Shown piece by piece: positions 1-10,274 of a stretch of 64,000 nt of DNA. A program made the translations under genes and the position numbers. Source of the DNA: Enhydrobacter sp. (lineage in GTDB: Bacteria; Pseudomonadota; Alphaproteobacteria; Reyranellales; Reyranellaceae). Location: positions 3,532,473 to 3,596,472 of the forward strand of contig CP075528.1 in NCBI GenBank assembly GCA_025808875.1. Reading direction: 5' to 3'. The notes beneath the pieces are model-generated. The model was not told where the DNA came from. It did not search any database and saw only the letters and a list, made by a program, of their open reading frames with translations. Numbering within the stretch: position 1 is the first letter of the stretch; each line of letters opens with the position of its first letter.

Positions 1-933
1 GGTCACGCGCTTGGGATTCTTGGTGAAGGTCTGCCAGGTCTTGATGAAGGCTTCGTTGGTCGGGTTCTTGACCGACTGGAAGTAGTTCCAGGCGGCGAGG
101 TGGCCGACCAGGGGCTTGGTGTCGACGCCCGCGAGTTCCTCCTCGCCGACCGAGAAGGCGACGACCGGGATGTCCTTGGCCTTGATGCCGGCGTTGCCCA
201 GCTCCTTGTAGAACGGCACGTTGGCATCGCCGTTGATGGTCGAAACGACCGCCGTCTTCTTGCCGGCCGAGCCGAACTTCTTGATCTCCGCCACGATCGA
301 CTGCCAGTCGGAGTGACCGAACGGCGTGTAGTTGATCATGATGTCTTCCTGCTTGACGCCCTTTGCCTTGAGATACGCCTCGAGGATCTTGTTGGTCGTG
401 CGCGGATAGACGTAGTCGGTGCCGGCCAGGACCCAGCGCTGCACCTTCTCGTTCTCCATCAGGTAGTCGACGGCCGGAATCGCCTGCTGGTTCGGCGCCG
501 CGCCTGTGTAGAAGACGTTGCGCTGGCTCTCCTCGCCCTCGTACTGCACCGGGTAGAACAGCAGGCCGTTCAGCTCCTCGAACACCGGCAGCACCGACTT
601 GCGGCTGACCGAAGTCCAGCAACCGAACACCGCCGCGACCTTCTCCTTCTGCAGGAGTTCGCGCGCCTTCTCGGCGAACAGCGGCCAGTTCGACGCCGGA
701 TCCACGACGACGGCTTCGAGCTTGCGGCCCAGCACGCCGCCCTTCTTGTTCTGCTCCTCGATCAGCATCAGCATGACGTCCTTCAGCGTGGTCTCGCTGA
801 TCGCCATGGTGCCCGACAGAGAATGAAGGATGCCGATCTTGATCGGCGCCCCCTGCGCGAACGCGCCGGTCGCGGCGCCGGCCACCAGGCCGGCCGCGAC
901 GAGCCCCGTCCGAATCATCGAACCCAACTTCAT
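1..933 (-). CDS. urtA: Urea ABC transporter substrate-binding protein UrtA (C-terminus off the window)
   Basis: Periplasmic binding component of the UrtABCDE urea importer. The 311 visible residues begin MKLGSMIRTG with a signal peptide ending near residue 26 (AFAQ), followed by a type-1 periplasmic-binding fold (IKIGILHSLSGT) and UrtA-type segments CWTSVSRKSVLP, FYPVQYEGEE and YTPFGHSDW. The frame is open to base 1, so roughly the last 100 residues of a ~420-residue family are missing. The ATG at 933 has an AAGGAGAG ribosome site about 5 nt upstream. It lies 90 nt after hupE on the same strand, directly behind the urease operon, so urea uptake and hydrolysis are probably co-regulated. urtBCDE would be expected beyond the left edge. 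Confidence 0.93.
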   Translation of the reverse strand, partial: MKLGSMIRTGLVAAGLVAGAATGAFAQGAPIKIGILHSLSGTMAISETTLKDVMLMLIEEQNKKGGVLGRKLEAVVVDPASNWPLFAEKARELLQKEKVAAVFGCWTSVSRKSVLPVFEELNGLLFYPVQYEGEESQRNVFYTGAAPNQQAIPAVDYLMENEKVQRWVLAGTDYVYPRTTNKILEAYLKAKGVKQEDIMINYTPFGHSDWQSIVAEIKKFGSAGKKTAVVSTINGDANVPFYKELGNAGIKAKDIPVVAFSVGEEELAGVDTKPLVGHLAAWNYFQSVKNPTNEAFIKTWQTFTKNPKRVT

Positions 934-1023
934 CCCGCTCTCCTTGTTCCTTCGACGGAAGCCCCGCCAAAGCCGCGGAAAGCGAAGATCGTGCCAACGG
1001 TCCTGTGGATAATCTCGAGAGCC

Positions 1024-1599
1024 TTAGTGAGCCGCTAGAATGAAGGCGCCACCGGCAACGATCAGGCCACCCAGGGTGCGCATGCCGAAGTCGCCCACAA
1101 GCCGTTGTGCTGCCATACCGAGCCCCAGGCCGATGGCATGGAGCGCGGCGGTGGCCAGCAGGAAGCCCAGCACATAGCGGCCCGTGTCCGATCCGGGGGC
1201 CTCGAGCGCGTGGGCATAGCCGTGGAGGATGGCAAACAGCCCCACCACGATCATGGCGATGTTCACCGGCAGCCGGACGGCGGCGGCGGCGAGGCCACCC
1301 ACCAAGAAAACGGAAGCGACAATCCCCGCTTCTACAAAAGGCAGTTTTGTGCCTGCAAATCCGGCAGCTGCCCCCAAAGCCATCATCGTCACGAACGCCA
1401 GCGGAACGAGGTAGGCTGCCGACGGACGCTTCGTCGCCAGGAATGCCGCCCACATGCCGGTGCCGACCATCGCCAACAGGTGATCGATCCCCGTGAAGGG
1501 GTGCGCGAACCCCGAGGCCGCATGGCCCGAATGCGCCATGGCCGGACTTCCGGCGAAGAGCAGGGCGACACTGAGACCGACGATACGCAACATCTGCAT
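1024..1599 (-). CDS. hupE: HupE/UreJ family nickel permease
   Basis: Integral membrane protein of 191 residues that probably brings Ni2+ into the cell for urease. It has an N-terminal signal-like helix ending near AMAHSGHA, then the family signature HPFTGIDHLLAM close to residue 33, and about six further hydrophobic segments. Its histidines (HSGH, HPFTGIDH, HGYAHALE) fit metal handling. It is the last gene of the urease operon, 20 nt after ureG. The start at 1599 has GGGGAGA immediately upstream; a start two codons later (1593, MLRIV) gives better spacing and is equally possible. HupE and UreJ cannot be told apart by sequence alone; the location favours a urease role. Confidence 0.88.
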   Translation of the reverse strand: MQMLRIVGLSVALLFAGSPAMAHSGHAASGFAHPFTGIDHLLAMVGTGMWAAFLATKRPSAAYLVPLAFVTMMALGAAAGFAGTKLPFVEAGIVASVFLVGGLAAAAVRLPVNIAMIVVGLFAILHGYAHALEAPGSDTGRYVLGFLLATAALHAIGLGLGMAAQRLVGDFGMRTLGGLIVAGGAFILAAH

Positions 1600-1619
1600 T
1601 TCTCCCCTCGAAGGCCGGC

Positions 1620-2237
<618 letters not shown>

Positions 2238-2239
2238 GC

Positions 2240-2659
2240 TCAATACTCCCGTTCCAAGAGCGCCACGAAACCCGTCGCCAGCACCATGCAGATCGGCGCG
2301 TAGAGACGCCTGTCGCGCGTGGCGAAGGGCTCGGCCGGGAAGGAGCGACGCCAGCGCGGACTGTAGGCGGCCAGGCCGCGCATGAAAAAGACCGCGGCGA
2401 TGACGATGCGGCCGGTCAGCACGATCGGATCCTCCGGCCAGGCCAGGATCAACCACGGCCAGGCGGCGACGACCACGAGGAGGACGGCAACCGCATGGCA
2501 CGCCCAGGCCGACGGCATGCGGCTCTGCCCCGTGCCGACGACGGTCCGGGCGAGTTCGGCCTCGCTCGACGCCGGCCACAGGCCGCCTCGCCCCCAGTAG
2601 ACATGGAGCGCCGCGATGGCGAGCAGCATGGCCGACAGCAACAGGGCGAGCGCGATCAC
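2240..2659 (-). CDS. DUF3995 family membrane protein embedded in the urease operon
   Basis: Small integral membrane protein of 139 residues, function unknown. Four hydrophobic stretches are visible, the first reading [20 protein letters not shown] and continuing into the DUF3995-typical [11 protein letters not shown]. The start is inferred to be the GTG at 2659, because it overlaps the ureF stop as GTGA and begins exactly at the first membrane helix. Upstream in-frame sequence is only the shadow of ureF. It sits between ureF and ureG and is translationally coupled to both, which is unusual for a set of cytosolic nickel chaperones. A role in nickel, urea or ammonia handling is inference from position only. 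Confidence 0.72.
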   Translation of the reverse strand: MIALALLLSAMLLAIAALHVYWGRGGLWPASSEAELARTVVGTGQSRMPSAWACHAVAVLLVVVAAWPWLILAWPEDPIVLTGRIVIAAVFFMRGLAAYSPRWRRSFPAEPFATRDRRLYAPICMVLATGFVALLEREY

Positions 2660-3324
2660 GAGCGGAAAAGCCGGGTGTACTGCGTCTCGTGGCGCAGCGA
2701 ACACCAGTCGAGCAACGGCGTGGCCGTGCCGACTTCGTCGAGATCGGCGACGGCCACGGCCGCATCGGCGGTGGCGCGCACGGCGCCTTCGAGAGCCGCC
2801 AGCGCGAGCTGACCGTCGCTTTGTCCAAGCGGCACGGAACGGATGGCGGCCGAGATCAGGTTGGCGGTGAAGGCATGCAGGTAGCCGCCGAGCGCCGATT
2901 CGAGCGCGATGCCGTGCGCCGCTGCGGCGAGCGCCACCGCGACCGGCAGCGCCAGCTCGTCGCCCGCCTCGTGCAGATCGGGATGCGGCCAGGCGGTGCG
3001 TGTGATCGACAGGAACGAGCCGCCCTGCTGGCGCGATTCGAGCGCCATCTCCGATGTGCCGCGCCATGCCGCCGCGCGCTCGGCGACGGCGTGGAACAAA
3101 GGCCAGTCCTTCGAGGTCGCGGCACGCCAGGCGGCGGCGAACAGCGCGCCGTCGACGCAGCCCGTGCCGTTGCGCAGGACCGTGTCGAGCCAGGCGATCA
3201 GCGTGGCGCGATCCTTGATGACGCCCTCCTCCACCGCGGTCTCGATGCCATGGCTGTAGGAGAAGGCGCCGATCGGATAGGCGGGCGAGAGCCAGGCGAG
3301 CAGGCGGTAGAGCGAATCAGCCAT
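2656..3324 (-). CDS. ureF: Urease accessory protein UreF
   Basis: All-helical nickel-insertion factor that forms the UreDFG activation complex. The 222-residue protein starts [14 protein letters not shown] and carries the typical [14 protein letters not shown] (about 16-29) and [16 protein letters not shown] toward the C-terminus. Three in-frame starts are possible: 3324 (MADS), 3336 (MADAMADS) and 3387. The first two overlap the end of ureE slightly, as usual in this operon. 3324 was chosen because the family normally begins close to LYRLL.. and the next gene in the operon is coupled by GTGA. Length and motifs agree with UreF; catalytic residues are not expected. Confidence 0.93.
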   Translation of the reverse strand: MADSLYRLLAWLSPAYPIGAFSYSHGIETAVEEGVIKDRATLIAWLDTVLRNGTGCVDGALFAAAWRAATSKDWPLFHAVAERAAAWRGTSEMALESRQQGGSFLSITRTAWPHPDLHEAGDELALPVAVALAAAAHGIALESALGGYLHAFTANLISAAIRSVPLGQSDGQLALAALEGAVRATADAAVAVADLDEVGTATPLLDWCSLRHETQYTRLFRS

Positions 3325-3804
3325 GGCGTCCGCCATGCAGTGAGCCGTGACGATGCCCCGGATCGTGATTGTGCTGGCCGTACGCACCGCCCTCGGGATC
3401 GAACGGCGAGCGCACCTTGCGCACCTCGGCGCCGAGGCCCTTCAACATGTCGACGATGACATGATCGTCGCGGATCAGGATGCGGTCGCCCTCGATCTGC
3501 GCCGGCAGGTGACGGTTGCCGAGATGCCAGGCGAGCCGAGCGAACGAAGCTGCATCGCGCCCTCTCACCTCGACGAGGTCTTCCTCCGCCGCCCTCACCT
3601 CGACGAAGCCGCCCTCGGCGAGTTTCAGACCGTCGCCGCCGTGCAACACCACCGGCTCGACGAGATCGAGCAGGAAGTCGAGCCCGCCGTCGCCCAGCAT
3701 GCGCAGCCGCCGCCGATAGCGGTCGTCGAACAGCAGGGTGACGCTGTCGACGCGCTCGGCGGCGGGCCAGCGGCCAGACCGCACGATTTCGATGGCGCGC
3801 TTCA

Positions 3805-3805
<1 letters not shown>
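3317..3805 (-). CDS. ureE: Urease accessory nickel metallochaperone UreE
   Basis: Nickel chaperone of 162 residues that delivers Ni2+ to UreG and apo-urease. The N-terminal part (MKRAIEIVRSGRW, then LLFDDRYRRRLRML) is the peptide-binding domain and the middle (HLGNRHLPAQIE, DDHVIVDMLKGLG) the metal-binding domain. The C-terminus is histidine-rich (HNHDPGHRHG, then LHGGRHG), which is the classic UreE nickel-buffering tail. The ATG at 3805 overlaps the ureBC stop by one base (TGATG), so the two are translationally coupled. Confidence 0.95.
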
Positions 3806-5856
<2,051 letters not shown>

Positions 5857-5868
5857 GGCGCGCGCCCC

Positions 5869-6171
5869 TCAACGGATCGGATTGTGGACGGTGACGAGCT
5901 TGGTGCCGTCGGGAAACGTCGCCTCGACCTGGATGTCGTGGATCATGTCGGCGACGCCTTCCATCACCTGCTCGCGCGTCAGCACCGTGCCGCCGTCCCG
6001 CATCAGGTCGGCCACCGAGCGGCCGTCGCGGGCGCCCTCGACGACGAAGTCGGTGATCAGCGCGATCGCCTCGGGATGGTTGAGCTTGACCCCGCGCTCG
6101 AGTCGTCGCCTCGCCACGTTGGCCGCCATGGCGACCAGCAATTTGTCCTTTTCCCGAGGCGTCAGATTCAT
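5869..6171 (-). CDS. ureA: Urease gamma subunit UreA
   Basis: Smallest urease structural subunit, 100 residues, matching the normal length. It begins [20 protein letters not shown] and contains [16 protein letters not shown] and the C-terminal [20 protein letters not shown]. It lies 12 nt upstream of the ureBC fusion and 43 nt after ureD, all on the minus strand, so it belongs to one operon. It is expected to assemble with the fused beta-alpha chain into (UreA-UreBC)3. Confidence 0.97.
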   Translation of the reverse strand: MNLTPREKDKLLVAMAANVARRRLERGVKLNHPEAIALITDFVVEGARDGRSVADLMRDGGTVLTREQVMEGVADMIHDIQVEATFPDGTKLVTVHNPIR

Positions 6172-6214
6172 CGCCCGCGCTCCTCCCTCGCTTCTTCGGA
6201 CTATAGAGCCAGCA

Positions 6215-7030
6215 TCAAATATGCCAAACGCGCGGCAGGCGCCGGCCGCGAAAATCGCCGAGAAAGCGCGTGACCGCCCGCCGCACCCCGGTCGCCTCGC
6301 CGAGCAGCCGCGCCACCATCACGCCGTTGACCAGCGTGATCCCCGCACGCACGCCGTCCGCCGCCTCGAGCAGCACGCGCGCCCGCTCGAAGCGCGGCCC
6401 GGGGGAGTCCCATACGCCGATCACCGTGGCAAGCGCGTTGGCCTCGCGGAAGCCCGCGCCTCCAGGCGTTTCGCCCTCGACGCGCAGCGTGTCGGTCCAG
6501 GCGAGCCGGCCGCCGCGCCGCACCGACCAGGCGTCCAGCAGCAGTCCCGACCGGAAGCGCTCGCCCGACGCCGCCCGGCCGAGCACCACCATCTCGCAGG
6601 CCAGCAGCGAAGCGCCGGGCGCCACGTCGGCAACCGTTCGCCGCTTCAGCCGGGCGCCCTGGAAGACGATCGTCTCCTGCGGCAGCCAGTCGAGCGTCGC
6701 GCCCTCCTCCAGCTCGATCGCGACATCGATGGCGCAGTGCGCGTCCGGATGGGCGGCACGATAGATTTTCTCCGCCGCCTGAGTGGCCACCACGGCTTCG
6801 CCGGTCGGTCCGACCGAGACATCCATGCGCAGCGAATCGCCGTCGGTGACGCCACCCGACGTCGTCACCAGCACGGCCTGAACGGGCTCGCCCGGCTCGG
6901 GTTCGGGGAACAGAACCCGGCAGGGATCGCGCTGATAGAGATCAGCCAGACGCGTTGCCCCGTCGCTCCTCTTGAACACGACCCGGCATTCGCCGGAAGC
7001 GCGCTGCAGGGCGGGACGGGTGGCGTTCAT
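6215..7030 (-). CDS. ureD: Urease accessory protein UreD (UreH)
   Basis: Scaffold protein of 271 residues that binds apo-urease and recruits UreF and UreG for nickel insertion. Typical segments are [12 protein letters not shown] (about 54-65), [23 protein letters not shown] and ARLLG near the end. It is the first gene of the minus-strand urease operon. Its start at 7030 is only 30 nt from the divergent greB start, so the operon promoter must overlap the greB start region or lie inside greB. Confidence 0.94.
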   Translation of the reverse strand: MNATRPALQRASGECRVVFKRSDGATRLADLYQRDPCRVLFPEPEPGEPVQAVLVTTSGGVTDGDSLRMDVSVGPTGEAVVATQAAEKIYRAAHPDAHCAIDVAIELEEGATLDWLPQETIVFQGARLKRRTVADVAPGASLLACEMVVLGRAASGERFRSGLLLDAWSVRRGGRLAWTDTLRVEGETPGGAGFREANALATVIGVWDSPGPRFERARVLLEAADGVRAGITLVNGVMVARLLGEATGVRRAVTRFLGDFRGRRLPRVWHI

Positions 7031-7060
7031 CGGCCAGCCCTTGATAGATTACGGATCGAA

Positions 7061-7612
7061 ATGAGCAAGGCTTTCACCAAGGAAACCGACGGCGAACTGG
7101 ACGACGACCCGCCGGAAGATACCGGGGGCCTGCCGGCCGGCGCCAAGAACTACATGACTCCCGAAGGCTTCGCCCGCCTGCGCGAGGAGTTGATGACGCT
7201 CATGCGCAAGGAGCGGCCCGAGGTGGTGCAGGTCGTGTCCTGGGCGGCGGCCAACGGCGACCGTTCGGAGAACGGCGACTATCTCTACGGCAAGAAGCGG
7301 CTGCGCGAGATCGACCGGCGCATCCGCTTCCTCAGCAAGCGGTTGGAGCGCTCGGAGGTCGTCGACCCAGCCAAGCGGCCCAAGACCGACCAGGTGTTCT
7401 TCGGTGCCACCGTGACCTGCGCCAACGGCAAGGGCGAGGAACGCACGGTGAAGATCGTCGGCGTCGACGAGGTCGATCCGGCCAAGGGACACGTGAGCTG
7501 GATCTCGCCCATCGCCAAGGCGCTGCTGCGCGCCCACGAGGGCGACGTCGTGAAGATGCGCACGCCGGTGGGCGTCGAGGAGCTCGAGATCGTCAAGGTG
7601 GAGTACCGCTAG
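7061..7612 (+). CDS. greB: Transcription elongation factor GreB
   Basis: RNA polymerase secondary-channel factor that stimulates cleavage of backtracked RNA. The 183-residue chain has an acidic N-terminal extension of about 30 residues (DGELDDDPPEDTGG) before the coiled coil (TPEGFARLREELMTL). The tip motif NGDRSENGDYLYGKKRLREI carries the conserved acidic residues that place Mg2+ in the polymerase active site; the C-terminal FKBP-like domain follows. YLYGKKRLREIDRRIRFL favours GreB over GreA. The ATG at 7061 (MSKAF) was chosen because the frame open upstream only mirrors ureD. It ends at the start of a palindromic repeat. Confidence 0.93.
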   Translation: MSKAFTKETDGELDDDPPEDTGGLPAGAKNYMTPEGFARLREELMTLMRKERPEVVQVVSWAAANGDRSENGDYLYGKKRLREIDRRIRFLSKRLERSEVVDPAKRPKTDQVFFGATVTCANGKGEERTVKIVGVDEVDPAKGHVSWISPIAKALLRAHEGDVVKMRTPVGVEELEIVKVEYR

Positions 7613-7619
7613 CGCCGGT

Positions 7620-7690
7620 GTCATTCCGAGCGCAGCAGGGGACTTCTCCTGTCGCCTTAAAGGTCCCTCGGCCTTCGGTCTCGGGATGAC
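7620..7690. repeat. Imperfect palindromic intergenic repeat between greB and pcaB
   Basis: GTCATTCCGAG (7620-7630) and CTCGGGATGAC (7680-7690) form an inverted repeat matching at 10 of 11 positions, with partly complementary interior (AGGGGACTT / AGGTCCCTC). It sits between convergent genes and could act as a two-way terminator. The pcaB stop (TAA at 7657-7659) lies inside it, so the element supplies roughly the last ten pcaB codons. The sequence style resembles dispersed repeats in other bacterial genomes; no second full copy was seen here. Confidence 0.6.
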
Positions 7691-8979
7691 AATGGGGCAA
7701 GCAGCCGATCGACGAACCTGGGCGAGTACCCGAGCAACGATTTCTCGTCGGCAAGTTCCTTTTCGAGCCGGCCCAGCGCCTCGAGAAACGAGCCACCTTG
7801 CGCCAGCGCCTTCTCGACCAGCGCGTGCGCCTTCTGCTTACCCAACTTCTCGGCCAGCAGGAACGTCGCGCGCTCGGCGAAGACGGCGGGTTCAACGGCG
7901 TCCATGTTAGCCTGGATGGCATCGAGATCGATCGCGAGGCCAGGCGCCACCTCGGCCATCGCTTCGACGGCGGAGCCCAAGGATTCGACCAGCGCCGCCA
8001 GTGTCGGCCATTCGGCCTGCCAGCCGCCCAGCGCGCGCTCGTGCTCCTGCGGCATCGCCGCGACGACGGTCGCCGCCAGCATGGGCGCGCGCTGCGCCGC
8101 GGCCAGCACCAGGGCGGCGCCCACCGGATTGCGCTTGTGCGGCATGGTCGAGGAGCCGCCGCGGCCGGCGCCCGACGGTTCGCTCGCCTCGCCCACTTCG
8201 GCCTGCATCATCAGAGAGATGTCGCGCGCGGCCTTGGCGAGCGCACCGATGACCAGCGCGCAATCCTGCGCCAGCGCCGCGACACGCACGCGCTGGGTGA
8301 ACCACGGAGCCGGTGGCAAGGCCAGATCGAGTTCCTTGGCGAGCGACTTCATCACCGGCTCGGCCTTCGATCCGAGCGCCGACAGGGAGCCCGAGGCGCC
8401 GCCGAACTGCAGCACCTGTGTCTCCTTGAAGCTCGCGGCCAACCGGCGTCTCGCGCGGTCGATGTCGGAGACCCAGCCGGCGATCTTCTGGCCGAGCGAC
8501 AGCGGCGTCGCCGGCTGGAGCAGGGTGCGGCCGAGCATCGCCGTGGTGCGGTGCTTCTTCGCCAGCTTGGCGAACGCACCGACGATGCCGTCGAGCTGCT
8601 TCAGCAGCGGCGGCAGTGCCTCGCCGAACTGCAGCACCATCGCGGAGTCGAGCACGTCCTGGCTGGTGGCGCCCCAATGCACGTAGGCGGCCGCGCCGAC
8701 GTCGCGCCGGGCGACCTCGGCGGTGAGAGCCTTCACGAGGGCGACGGTGAGCGTGGCATTGCACCGTGCCGTCTCGGCGAGCGACGCGGCATCATAGAGC
8801 GTGGGGTCGCAGGCCCTGGCGATCGTCGCGATGTGCTTCTTGGGGATCAGGCCGGCCTCGGCCGTCGCCCGAGCCAGCGCCGCCTCGAAGCGCAGCATGT
8901 GGCGCAGGGTGGCCGCGTCGGAGAAGGCCTCGGCGGTGGCGGCCGCCGCGCCGAGCGCGTTCACGAGGCGACCGGCCAT
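7657..8979 (-). CDS. pcaB: 3-carboxy-cis,cis-muconate cycloisomerase PcaB
   Basis: Fumarase/aspartase-superfamily enzyme of the protocatechuate branch of the beta-ketoadipate pathway; it cycloisomerises 3-carboxymuconate, the PcaGH product, to the 4-carboxymuconolactone. The 440 residues contain the superfamily signature GGSSTMPHKRNPVGAA and YVHWGATSQDVLDSA. The ATG at 8979 follows the pcaG stop by 2 nt, and upstream in-frame sequence shadows pcaG. The C-terminal SSRDRRPRDL is encoded by the palindromic repeat and looks like a late extension. Order is pcaH-pcaG-pcaB; no pcaC, pcaD or regulator is visible. Confidence 0.94.
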   Translation of the reverse strand: MAGRLVNALGAAAATAEAFSDAATLRHMLRFEAALARATAEAGLIPKKHIATIARACDPTLYDAASLAETARCNATLTVALVKALTAEVARRDVGAAAYVHWGATSQDVLDSAMVLQFGEALPPLLKQLDGIVGAFAKLAKKHRTTAMLGRTLLQPATPLSLGQKIAGWVSDIDRARRRLAASFKETQVLQFGGASGSLSALGSKAEPVMKSLAKELDLALPPAPWFTQRVRVAALAQDCALVIGALAKAARDISLMMQAEVGEASEPSGAGRGGSSTMPHKRNPVGAALVLAAAQRAPMLAATVVAAMPQEHERALGGWQAEWPTLAALVESLGSAVEAMAEVAPGLAIDLDAIQANMDAVEPAVFAERATFLLAEKLGKQKAHALVEKALAQGGSFLEALGRLEKELADEKSLLGYSPRFVDRLLAPLSSRDRRPRDL

Positions 8980-8981
8980 GT

Positions 8982-9560
8982 TCAGATATCGAAGAAGACT
9001 GTCTCGCGCACGCCGCCGAGATGGATCGGCAACGCCCAGGCACCCGATGGGTCGCGCCTGGCGATCAGCGTGGCGCGCCGCGCCGGCTCGATCATCTTCA
9101 GCACCGGGTCTTCGGCGAGCGCCGGATCGCCGTCGAAGTAGAGCCGCGTCGCCAGCCGGTTGAGCAGGCCGCGCGCGAAGACGGAGATGTTGAGATGCGG
9201 CGCCTGCATGCCGCCTCCCTGTCCTCCGCCATGGGGCCACGGCACGCGGCCGGGCCGCACCGTCGCGAAGCGCGCCGTGCCCTGCATGTCGGTCGAGGCC
9301 CGGCCGAAGCCTTCGAAGCCCGGATCGAGCGGCAGGTTGCGACGGTCGTCGGGATGGTTGTAGCGGCCGTGGCCGTTGGCCTGCCAGATCTCGAGCAGGC
9401 CGTCGGTCACGAGAGCGCCCTCCGCGTCGTGAAGCGTGAGCGCCACCTCGATGCGCTCGCCGGCGACACCCGGCGGCGCGATGTCGGCGCGATAGGCCTT
9501 CACCAGGGTGCCGAAGTAGAACGGGCCGATGGTCTGCGACGGCGTGAGACCGCTGCTCAT
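8982..9560 (-). CDS. pcaG: Protocatechuate 3,4-dioxygenase alpha subunit PcaG
   Basis: Alpha subunit of the intradiol ring-cleavage dioxygenase that opens protocatechuate to 3-carboxy-cis,cis-muconate. The 192 residues begin MSSGLTPSQTIGPFYFG, the typical PcaG start, and continue with LLEIWQANGHGRYNHPDD and APHLNISVFARGLLNRLATR. The iron-binding histidine pair of the beta subunit is not preserved (APHLNIS), as expected for alpha. It starts 4 nt after pcaH and is followed at 2 nt by pcaB. Confidence 0.94.
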   Translation of the reverse strand: MSSGLTPSQTIGPFYFGTLVKAYRADIAPPGVAGERIEVALTLHDAEGALVTDGLLEIWQANGHGRYNHPDDRRNLPLDPGFEGFGRASTDMQGTARFATVRPGRVPWPHGGGQGGGMQAPHLNISVFARGLLNRLATRLYFDGDPALAEDPVLKMIEPARRATLIARRDPSGAWALPIHLGGVRETVFFDI

Positions 9561-9564
9561 GCGA

Positions 9565-10260
9565 TCACTCCATCGGCGTGGCGTTGCGGCCACGCAGCAC
9601 GATGTCGAACCTGTAGGCGAGCGCCCACTCCGGCCGCGTCGTCTCGATGTCGAAGGACGAGATGAGCCGTTGCCGCGCGCCGGCCGGCACCGACAGGTGG
9701 ATCGGATCGATCGCCAGCAGCGGATCACCGGGGAAGTACATCTGCGTGATCAGGCGCGTGGCGAAGGCCGGCCCGAACAGCGAGAAATGAATATGCGCCG
9801 GCCGCCACGCATTGAAGTGGTTCTTCCACGGATAGGCGCCGGGCTTGATGGTGACGAACTGGTAGCGGCCCTCCGAATCGGCGCGGCAGCGTCCGCCGCC
9901 GTGAAAGTTGGGATCGAGCGGCGCGTCGTGCTGGTCGCCCGGATGGTGATAGCGGCCGGCGGCGTTGCACTGCCAGATCTCGACCAGCGCGTTCGGCACC
10001 GGCTTGCCGTCGTCGCCCAGCACGCGCCCGTGCACGACGATGCGTTCGCCGAGCGGCTCGCCGGAACGCTGCCTCGTCAGGTCGCTCTCGAGCGTGCCGA
10101 GATGCTCCGACGCGGCGAGCGGCCCGGTGATCTCCGACAGGGTCTGCGGCAGCACGATCGGCGCCTGGCGCGGCGCACGTCCGGGCGTCGACTTGTAGTC
10201 GAGTGACAGGTTGGGCGGATGCTGGTCCGCCGCGGGCCGGCGGTAAAGATCATTGGCCAT
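9565..10260 (-). CDS. pcaH: Protocatechuate 3,4-dioxygenase beta subunit PcaH
   Basis: Catalytic, iron-bearing beta subunit of protocatechuate 3,4-dioxygenase, 231 residues. The four Fe(III) ligands are visible: Tyr104 (AAGRYHHPG), Tyr143 (PGAYPWKNH), and His156 and His158 (RPAHIHFS). VEIWQCNAAGRY is the family signature. First gene of the pcaHGB run. It starts 14 nt before the stop of the sulfatase-like gene on the same strand, so it may be transcribed with that gene. Confidence 0.96.
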   Translation of the reverse strand: MANDLYRRPAADQHPPNLSLDYKSTPGRAPRQAPIVLPQTLSEITGPLAASEHLGTLESDLTRQRSGEPLGERIVVHGRVLGDDGKPVPNALVEIWQCNAAGRYHHPGDQHDAPLDPNFHGGGRCRADSEGRYQFVTIKPGAYPWKNHFNAWRPAHIHFSLFGPAFATRLITQMYFPGDPLLAIDPIHLSVPAGARQRLISSFDIETTRPEWALAYRFDIVLRGRNATPME

Positions 10261-10274
10261 TCAAACATTCTACC

